From Nigrospora sphaerica (Eukaryota; Ascomycota; Sordariomycetes; Amphisphaeriales; Apiosporaceae), in the NCBI GenBank assembly GCA_018287875.1, contig JAGVVL010000009.1, forward strand, positions 4,154,001 to 4,218,000: a DNA stretch of 64,000 bases, in the 5' to 3' direction. The position numbers and the translations under genes are program-made. Below are positions 56,252 through 64,000 of this stretch, piece by piece (within the stretch, counting starts at the first letter, position 1; every line of letters begins with the position of its first letter). The notes below the pieces were generated by a model. It did not search any database. It was not told the origin of the DNA and saw only the letters and a list, made by a program, of their open reading frames with translations.

Positions 56252-57844
56252 ATGTCCGCCTTCCGCGCCACGGCGCGCCGCTACACAGCCCGGGTAGGAG
56301 CCCCGGCTCCCGCGCAGCTCCAGAGAAGACGGGCGGCGGGCACGCGTGCCTACGCGGCCGCCGAGACGAGCGAGCCGGGTTGGACCAAGTCGACGCTCCC
56401 CGGACCGCCGCCGCTGCCGCCGACAGAGGCAGCACCAGCAGAAGCAGCACCAGCGGCGGCGGCGGCGGGCACAGCCACGAGCGCTTGGTCGAAGCGGGTG
56501 TTCCAGGACGCCGTCAAGGCGCTTGCGCCGCGCAACGACTGGACGCGCGAGGAGGTCTCGGCCGTTTACCACCAGCCCCTGATGGAGTTGGTGCAGCAAG
56601 CAGTGAGCCGCAACCCCCCCCTCCTCCCCCTCGCCTTCTCCGAGCGGAGGAGGACGGGGAACGTGAAGAGAGCGGGGGTCGTCGGGCTTACACGGGGGGG
56701 CCAACGCAGAGCACGGTGCACCGGCGCTTCCACAGCCCGGGCGAGGTGCAGCTGTGCACGCTGATGAACATCAAGACGGGCGGGTGCACCGAGGACTGCA
56801 AGTACTGCGCGCAGTCGACGCGGTACCAGGCGGGCACGGGGCTGGAGGCGCGCAAGACGGAGTCGGTGGAGGCGGTGCTGGCGGCGGCGCGGGCGGCGCG
56901 GGACCAGGGCAGCACGCGCTTCTGCATGGGGGCGGCGTGGCGGGACATGCGCGGGCGCAAGAACGGGCTGCGCAACATCATCGACATGGTCACGGGCGTG
57001 CGCGCCCTCGGCCTCGAGGCCTGCGTCACGCTCGGCATGGTCGACGCCGACCAGGCCCGCGCGCTCAAGGCCGCCGGCCTCACCGCCTACAACCACAACC
57101 TCGACACGTCGCGCGAGTTCTACCCCTCCGTCATTTCCACCCGCACCTACGACGAGCGCCTCGCCACCCTCGAGAACGTCCGCGCCGCCGGCCTGCACGT
57201 CTGCTCCGGCGGCATCGTGGGCCTCGGCGAGGAGGCGCGAGACCGCGTCGGCCTGTAAGCAACCAGCCCGCCCATCCTTCCCTCCCTCTCATACTTCCCT
57301 CCCTCTCATCCTTCCCTCCCTCCCATCCTTCCCTCCCTCCCATCCTTCCCTCCCTCCCTTCCTCCCCTGTTGAATGACTTGGCACCAGGGGGGAGAGAAA
57401 AGAAAACACAAAAGTATATATATGTGTGTGTGTGTGTGTATACGTATACTGACGGGCTGGACCAACACGCCGAGGAACAGGCTGCACACGGTGGCCACGT
57501 TGCCCCAGCACCCCGAGAGCTTCCCCGTCAACGCGCTGGTGCCCATCCCGGGCACGCCGCTCGCCGACACGCCGCCGCTGCCCTTTGCCGAGGTGCTGCG
57601 CACTGTCGCGGCGGCGCGCGTGCTCCTGCCCGCCACCATCGTGCGCCTCGCCGCCGGCCGCAAGGCCATGGCCGAGGAGCGCCAGGCCCTCTGCTTCCTC
57701 GCCGGTGCCAACGCCGTCTTCACCGGCGACAAGATGCTCACCACCGACTGCAACAGCTTCGACGAAGACCGCGACCTCTTTGCCCGCTGGGGCCTGCTGC
57801 CCATGAAGAGCTTCCACAAGCGCGCCCCGGCCGAGACCGAGTAG
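56252..57844 (+). CDS. BIO2: Biotin synthase, mitochondrial
   Basis: join(56252..56602, 56710..57254, 57481..57844), 419 aa. Biotin synthase is a radical-SAM iron-sulfur enzyme that inserts sulfur into dethiobiotin, the last step of the pathway, in the mitochondrial matrix. The N-terminus ([20 protein letters not shown]...[14 protein letters not shown]) is a good presequence, followed by an Ala/Pro-rich linker. The radical-SAM triad is CTEDCKYC (Cys about 143, 147, 150) within [20 protein letters not shown]. Further family blocks are [63 protein letters not shown] and [17 protein letters not shown]. The second intron (226 bp) is unusually long and contains a pyrimidine minisatellite and a TG run. 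The gene is convergent with bioF, 215 bp away, and opens the biotin cluster. Confidence 0.95.
57274..57362. repeat. Pyrimidine minisatellite inside BIO2 intron 2
   Basis: Repeated CCTTCCCTCCCTCCCAT-like units, about 17 bases each, on the + strand. They are followed about 60 bp later by a TG/TA dinucleotide run. The whole lies within the intron between 57255 and 57480. Confidence 0.85.
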
Positions 57845-58059
57845 CGTGCCGGGGAGAATTGGGGCCAAGGGCGTCTCCTCCGAAGGGGGAAAGGGGGCCG
57901 AAAGATGAAAGGGCACGCGTAGGCGCCGTCTTGATTATGTACTTTGGGAATATACAGGTAGACTGTGGGATGCTGTGGACGGGCCCGATTCCGGTACTCT
58001 CTTTCTACCTAGGCATCTGCATAGCGCAATACGAAACAGGTGGCCCGCGAATTCACCCC

Positions 58060-59752
58060 CTACAACCTGGCCCCCTTATGTAACAAGGGAGTTCCTTCCG
58101 CGTCCCCCGCCGCCGTCGCTCCCGGGTCGGCTTCGGCCGCCTCGCCCGCGGCCGTTTCTTGGCGCAGCCAGGCCTCGACGGCGGCGGCGAGGGCGTCGAC
58201 CTGGGCGCGCGTGTTGGCGGCGTGGAGGCAGACGCGGACGCGCTCGGCGCCGGCGGGCACGGTGGGGGCGACGACGGCGCGGACGAGGAGACGGCGGCGG
58301 CGGCAGAAGGCGGCGAGGGCGCGCGCGCGCGCCGTGTAGACGGGCAGGACGGGCGTCGCCACCGCCGGCGGCGCCGCCAGGCGGAGGAGCCGCCGGGCGC
58401 GGGCCGGCGCGCGAGCCGCCGCCGCCGCCAGCGCCGCGTGCGCGTACGCCGTGAGCTCGCCGAGGTGCGCTTGCGCCCCCTCGGCCGCCCCCGACCCCAC
58501 GTGCTCGTACACCAGCCCCAGCGCCACCAGCGTCGGCACCGGCGGCGCCGTCGTGTAGATCAGCGGCCGCGCGTAGTTGATCAGGTAGGACCGCGTCGTG
58601 GCCGAGCAGAGGACGGCGCCTGCGGACGGGGCCGAGGCATGGGGGTCAGCTTGGCTTGGTTGGTTCTCGGTTTGGGGGTACGGGATGGAAAGGGGGGAAC
58701 GGGATGGCTCGCTCTCGTCTCCGTCTGTCTGGTATCTCCCCCCTCCGGACCCGAAACCTCTAGGGGACGCATGGGTGATGGTGGTGACGACGACGGGGAA
58801 GGGGTCCTTTAAACGTACCGCCGGAACAGCCCATGGCCTTCCCGAAACCCAGCACGCGGGCCCAGACGCGGTGCTCGAGGCCGGCCTGGCAGGCGAGGCC
58901 GCGGCCCCGGGGCCCCAGCACGCCCGTGGCGTGCACCTCGTCGAGCACGACGTGGCCGTTGCCGCGCGGCAGGGCGGCCTCGACGGCGGCCACCACCTTG
59001 GCCAGGTCGAGCGCCCGGCCGTCCATGCTGTAGACGGCCTCGACGCAGACGAAGACGTGGCGGCTGCCGTCGCGGACCCGGCCGTCGCCCGCCCGCGTCT
59101 GCTCCAGCACCTCGGCCAGGCCCGGCAGTGTCGACGTCGGCATCTCCTCGTCTTCCTCCCCTCCCGCGCCGCGGCTCTCGTGTTCGTCCTCACGAGCCCC
59201 CCCGCCATCGTGGGTCGAGTGGCTACTGCTGCTGCTGCTGCTCAAGACGACGGAAGCGTGCGAAAAAGGCCGCCGCGTCCCGGCCCGCCCGAGCCGTAGC
59301 CCGTCGTGCATGCTGGCGTGCACGTCCTCGTCGTAGAGCACGACGTCGCCCGGCTGGGGCGCGCAGCTCAGCAGGCCCACGTTGGCGTCGTAGGCCGAGG
59401 TGAAGAGCAGGGCTGCCGGCGCCGCGTGGAAGCGCGCGATGCGCCCCTCGAGCTCCTCGGCGAGCGCCGGGTTGCCGTCCAGCAGCCGCGAGCCGCCCGA
59501 CCCCAGGAGTCGGTTTGGCGGTCGTTCCTTCTCGCCGGCATCGTCGTCGTCGTCGTCGTCGTCGTCCCGGCCGATGAGCTCCTCGAAGCGGCGGACAAAG
59601 GCCCGCTGCAGCCCCCGGTGGCTGGATAGCGATAGGTAGTCGTTGGACGAAAAGTCGACGGCGTCGGGCGGCGGCGTCGTGAGCTCTCGTAACCGCTGCG
59701 ACGCCTTCCGTTGCGCCAGACGCGCCGCCAGTATCGCTTCAAGCCCCGCCAT
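58060..59752 (-). CDS. bioF: 8-amino-7-oxononanoate (KAPA) synthase, BioF type
   Basis: complement(join(58060..58619, 58819..59752)), 497 aa, longer than the ~380-440 aa of bacterial BioF. The enzyme condenses pimeloyl thioester with L-alanine using PLP, the first dedicated biotin step. Family features are VDFSSNDYLSLSSHRGLQRA, LLGSGGSRLLDGNPALAEEL, LFTSAYDANVGLLS, VLYDEDVHASMHDGLRL, FVCVEAVYSMDGRALDL, VLDEVHATGVLGPRGRG, and the PLP lysine in VLGFGKAMGCSGG (about Lys305). After the 199-bp intron comes TRSYLINYARPLIYTTAP. Two low-complexity insertions raise the length: an Asp run near residue 60-70 and a Ser/Glu-rich stretch (about 155-195) before the VEAVYSMDG block. The C-terminus PLLHKGARL ends without a clear PTS1 tripeptide, although fungal BioF proteins are often peroxisomal. 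It diverges from bioDA and converges on BIO2. Confidence 0.93.
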
Positions 59753-60901
59753 CTTTTCTTGCGCGTGCGTTGGCGTGTGAGGGTTGGTGTTTAGTCTGCC
59801 TCCCTCTGCTACTCGAAACGGGAAGGCAATTCGCTTCCTACTTCCTGAGCTCTTTCTTTCGCTAACTCTCTCTGTCTCTCCCTCTGCTTCTCTTTCCTGT
59901 CTCTCGCTTCCTCCCGCTTTCTCTCTCTCTCTCTCTCGATCTGTTTCTTTTTTCCTCTTCCTCCCTATCCATTCCCATTCGATACCCGGAGCACGTACTG
60001 GCTTTCCGTGCCTTCGGCGCCCATTGAAACCGCCCTCTTCACATGCCCAAACCGCAGTTACCGTCCGCCCACCCCCGATGCGCGTCAGCAAGGGGCCAAG
60101 ACCCGATCTGCCACCATTGCTGTCGCCGAGACCAACCCCTCCCAAGGCCAACAACTGGGAATCAAGAGCGAGAGCCGGCAACTCCCGTCCCACCTGCCGT
60201 ATCCGGGCTTCCCGCTGCCCCTCTTCCCCCTCCTTCCCGGAGAAGCGAGAACCGCTCCAATCGGGCCTTTGCTGATCAGTCCCCTGCGGTCCAATCGCCA
60301 ATGAGGGTTTTGACACCAACTGTCATCAATTGCTCCTTAGCCGCCGGGTTGGCATCACTCCGGACACGCCCCCCCCCCCTCCATCTCCCCCTCTCGCCAG
60401 GGTCGGGGGAAGCACTACGAGTATTCCGCTTTTGAAGGGTTGGCCCTTATTTTCGAACGTTCCGCTTAGCTAAAGCGGATCAATACTTAGGTATCCCCGT
60501 CGACGAAGACGGAAGAGAGTTGGGGAGTGGGTAGCGACGGCTTTGACCCATACCCGACCCGTATCCGCCTACACTCATGGAATGCGCGATATCGGCATCG
60601 GCCGGGAAGCAGGGCCGTTGTCACGGCGTGGAGCCGGTCGCCGGTGGCGGTACGTCGAGGAGAGCGCAGGAGGGCAAATACCGAAGTTGTGCCCGCTCGG
60701 ATTGCGGATCGCGTCTGTCGCGGGATTTTCGTCTGTTCGGTTCTCTGGTTGGAGCCCTGGGTTTGGCGTCGTACTATTCGACCCGCGAACTCTCGACACC
60801 ACCCTCCTCCGTCTTTGCCCCCCGCCGAGCACACATATAGACACTCACACGCCTATCCCGCTGTTGGATCGGGCTTCCGGCCGCGTGAGCGTGTGATATC
60901 G
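59753..60901. promoter_or_regulatory. Shared divergent promoter region of bioF and bioDA
   Basis: 1.15 kb between the two start codons. It holds three CCAAT boxes on the + strand (60257, 60291 and 60298, the last two almost touching), targets of the HAP/CBC complex in fungi. A TATA-like CATATAG lies near 60834, about 65 bp before the bioDA ATG. The bioF side (59860-59990) is strongly pyrimidine-rich on the + strand, i.e. purine-rich in the bioF leader. Co-regulation of the two genes is an inference. Confidence 0.5.
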
Positions 60902-63644
60902 ATGGCGCCCGTTGGCGCGCTACTCTGGCGCCGGCTGCGCGTGTACCAGGTCTACGGCGCCAACACCGACGTCGGCAAGACCGTCTTCACCACCGTTCTC
61001 TGTCGCGGTGCCCGGAACTGGTACCGAAGCGAGCTGGCCGGCTACCTCAAGCCCGTGGCCACGGGCCCCCTGGACGAGACGGACGCCGCGTGTGAGTGCT
61101 CTCTGCTTGCATCGTGGAGGCCACAGGGTCCGCCTATCTTGCTGACAAAAACCGCAGATGTTATGGCTTCAATACCGCCGACTTGTCGTGCCTCTACTCA
61201 TGACAGCCTCCACCTAGACATATCCGCAAGTATGCGCAAGCAACCTCGTACGCCACATTACACCAGTACGACGATGCCGTAAGCCCCCACACGGCGGCAA
61301 GGGGGAAGGTAAGTTGGCCACGGCGCCCCTCGGCTTTCGACTGCCGGTAAGCATCCAGGGGATATAGGCTGAGGGCGGCCGACAGGTCATCCCGTCCGAC
61401 CCGGAGCTGGTATCGTCCATCTACGCGCACGTAGCGACGGCGGCGGCGCAAGGTCCGGGCTGGTTCTTCGTGGAGACGGCGGGCGGCATCCACTCGCCGG
61501 GCCCGACGGGCACGTCGCAGGCGGATCTGTACCGGGCGTTGCGGGCGCCCGTGGTGCTGGCGGGCGACGCGCGCCTGGGCGGCATCTCGGCCACTGTGGC
61601 CGCCTTCGAGTCGCTGCGCCTGCGCGGCTACGACGTCGAGGCCGTGCTGCTGTTCGCCGACGCCCGCCACCGCAATCACGAGTACCTGGCCCGCCGCCTC
61701 GGCGATGATTACGGTGTACCCGTCGTCGCCCTTCCGTCGCCGCCCCCGCGCGCCCCCACCCCCGACGTCGAGGCCGCCAACATGGACCGCTTCTACGCCG
61801 ACGCCGCACGCGACGACGGCGTCCGCGACGTGCTGGCCCACCTGGAGACGCGGCACGAGCACCGCATACGGGCACTCGAGGACTTGCCCGCCCGGTCCTT
61901 GGACAAGATCTGGTACCCCTTCACGCAGCACAAGATTCTCTCACCGCGCACCATTACCGCCATCGACAGCGCCTACGGGGACCACTTCACGACGCTCCGG
62001 CCCGAGACGGAGCCGCCGTCTCCACAGGCGCCCAGCCCGTCGTCCGGGACCGCTGACGCCCCGCTCCTGCAGGCGTCCTTCGACGGCAGCGCGTCGTGGT
62101 GGACGCAGGGACTGGGGCACGGGGATCCCGGGCTGGCGCTGACGGCGGCGTATGCGGCGGGACGGTACGGGCACGTCATGTTCGCCGAGGCGGCGCATGC
62201 GCCGGCGCTGGCGCTGGCCGAGGCGCTGCTGGCCGGCCTCGCCAACCCGCGCCTCGCCCGCGTCTTCTACTCGGACGACGGTAGCACCGGCGTCGAGGTG
62301 GCTATCAAGATGGCGCTGCGCGCCACCCGCAACCGCTATGACGGCGGCGGAAGGGGAACCGCCGGCGCCCGTCCCCTCGACATCGTCGGCCTCCGTGGGG
62401 CCTACCACGGTGACACCATCGGCGCCATGGACTGCGCCGAGCCCAGCGCCTTCAACCGTAAGGTCGAGTGGTACCAGGGTAAAGGCCTGTGGTTTGATCC
62501 GCCCTCCGTCTTGTGTCGCGACGGTGCAGGTGGTTGGGAGGTTGCCGTCCCCGCCTCCTGGGACAACGACGGCGGCGAAATGACGACGACAACGGCCAAG
62601 CCGGCCCACCGGCAAGAATTCGCATCCCTCGCAGCGGTTTTTGACCTCGACGCCCGCGAGGCGCGTGGCGAGCACCGGGCCTACAAGCAGTATATCGAAG
62701 CGGTGCTGCGCGCCCAAATCAGCGCGGGCCGCCGCTTCGGCGCGCTGGTGATGGAGCCCGTGGTGCTCGGCGCCGGCGGCATGGTGCTCGTGGATCCCCT
62801 GTTCCAGCGGGCGTTGGTGGCGACGGTGCGGCGGCTCGGCAACCTCTTCGGGGGCGGTGACGCCGGAATCGATAGCGCCGGCCCCAGCGACCACGGCGCC
62901 CACGATTGGGCCGGACTCCCCGTCGTCTTCGACGAGGTCTTCACGGGCCTGTACCGGCTGGGCCGCTTCAGCGCCGCCTCGTTCCTAGGCGTCGACCCCG
63001 ACATCTCGGTGCACGCCAAGCTGCTGACGGGCGGGCTCGTGCCCCTGTGCGCCACGCTCGCCTCGGACGCCGTGTTTGGCGCCTTCGCCTCGGACGACAA
63101 GGCCGACGCCCTGCTCCACGGCCACAGCTACACGGCCCACCCCGTCGGCTGCGAGGTCGCCGGCACCGCCCTGCGCCGGCTGCGGGCCCTCGAGGCGCGC
63201 GGCGCCTGGGACTGGGCCAAGCATGGCGGCCGCTGGCTCGCCGCTCCGGCCCCGGCCGCGGCGGACGGCGAAAACACCGCGGCGAACCGCGGCCGGGCCC
63301 CCCCGGACGGCCCCTGGTCCATCTGGCCGCGTGCCCTGGTCCACGACCTCGCCCGCCGCTCCGCCGTCGACGGCGTCTGGGCCCTCGGCAGCGTCCTGGC
63401 CGTCCACCTGCGCGCCCCCGCCGGCGCCGGATACACCAGCACGGCGGCCGTGGCCCTGCGGGACGCGCTGCGCGCCACCTCGCTGGGCTCTGGCGACGCC
63501 GCCGCTGTCACCCCCTGGAACGTGCACAGCCGCGTGCTCGGCAACGTGCTCTACATCATGGGCAGCCAGCGGACGGGCCCCGAGGAGGTGCGAGAGATTG
63601 GCGCGTTGCTCCGGAAGGCTATGGATGACCTTGGGGGCTCCTAG
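60902..63644 (+). CDS. bioDA: Bifunctional dethiobiotin synthetase / DAPA aminotransferase
   Basis: Three exons, join(60902..61089, 61218..61308, 61386..63644), 845 aa. The N-terminal third is BioD: VYQVYGANTDVGKTVFTTVL (P-loop about 19-27), LAGYLKPVATGPLDE, HIRKYAQATSYATLHQYDDA, VSPHTAARGK, and FFVETAGGIHSPGPTGTSQA. It makes dethiobiotin from DAPA, CO2 and ATP. The rest is BioA, a class III aminotransferase that makes DAPA from KAPA: DKIWYPFTQHK, WWTQGLGHGDP, FYSDDGSTGVEVAIKMALR, GLRGAYHGDTIGAMD, VFDEVFTGLYRLGRF, and the PLP lysine in SVHAKLLTGGLVPLC (about Lys638). Fused BioD-BioA is the usual fungal arrangement. The first donor is GTGTGAGT; choosing GT at 61090 rather than 61092 keeps frame and leaves no gap against the expected GPL..D..HI spacing. 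Both domains look intact. Confidence 0.93.
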
Positions 63645-64000
63645 TTGGTCGGAAAGATACGCCTTGCTTCATAAGGGCAGAAGTGGCATATAATGATATA
63701 TGTAACCTAAGCTACTAATGATAGAATGTTTATGTTTGCGGGCTTCGATTCACCTTATTTTACGCTGACAGGAAGACTGCGATAGAACAAGGGTTCTCAC
63801 GGTTTCAGGGGTCACATGCAGAAGGACGGCTCTGGCTGGTCTGTTAAGAAACGTGCATCGTAATAGGTGTATGAAGAGGAATCAAGACCACTTCGTTCAG
63901 CTCGAATAACCTACTCTGTCCTATCGGAAACCTTGTACAACCAAAATTATTGTTGGTCGAGCTTTGTTATCTGAGCAGTTTCTCGCAGTCATCGGATGTG
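63645..64000. other. 3' flank of bioDA, nothing recognised
   Basis: 356 bases of AT-richer sequence holding the bioDA 3' UTR. No gene start is visible before the window ends. Confidence 0.5.

Noticed and set aside
61158..61205. Alternative bioDA exon reading YGFNTADLSCLYS
   Set aside because: It is open only briefly, ends in TGA before the conserved HIRKYAQA block and cannot be joined in phase. The acceptor at 61217 gives the expected BioD spacing.

Overview
The window is nuclear DNA of a filamentous ascomycete. Genes carry one to six short introns (about 50-230 bp, donors such as GTAAGT or GTACGT, acceptors CAG/TAG). Coding sequence is very GC-rich. The gene set is fungal: Tom5, the CX9C complex I subunit, a Cdc11-type septin, an HSV2-type PROPPIN and a fused BioD-BioA enzyme. 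Protein wording suggests a Sordariomycete, perhaps near Sordariales, but the genus cannot be fixed from sequence alone. Exon structures were worked out by hand from splice signals, reading-frame phase and family resemblance. There is no operon structure, and most genes are unrelated housekeeping loci.

Layout. 0-18 kb: a decayed rhodanese/Cdc25-like gene, a single-pass PAN/apple-like membrane protein, a metallophosphoesterase, the mitochondrial glycine decarboxylase P-protein (GCV2), the tiny three-exon TOM5, nucleoporin NUP57 and complex I subunit NDUFA8. 18-31.7 kb: a gene-poor, more AT-rich island. It holds a 5'-truncated non-LTR retrotransposon with a target-site duplication, a small secreted protein, an ISG12/IFI6-like protein with four 35-residue repeats, tRNA-Gly(GCC), a broken coding frame and a diverged duplicated segment. 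31.7-48 kb: ceramide synthase LAG1, a small secreted Cys protein, an unexplained GC-rich block, intron-containing tRNA-Ala(TGC), a BAX-inhibitor-1 family protein and septin CDC11. 48-55 kb: the PROPPIN HSV2, splicing factor IST3 and dynein light intermediate chain.

56-63.7 kb is a biotin biosynthesis cluster: BIO2 (biotin synthase, +), bioF (KAPA synthase, -) and bioDA (fused dethiobiotin synthetase/DAPA aminotransferase, +). Together these supply the four late steps from pimeloyl thioester to biotin. bioF and bioDA diverge from a shared 1.15-kb intergenic region with three CCAAT boxes.

The points most worth following up are the repeat-bearing ISG12-like protein in the AT-rich island, the complete biotin cluster, the rhodanese pseudogene with an intact CX5R active site, the LINE copy with readable ends, an arginine-substituted FRRG motif in the PROPPIN, and the unexplained 38.6-40.0 kb block. 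No clearly new multi-gene system was found. Long gaps without recognisable genes are listed as such.
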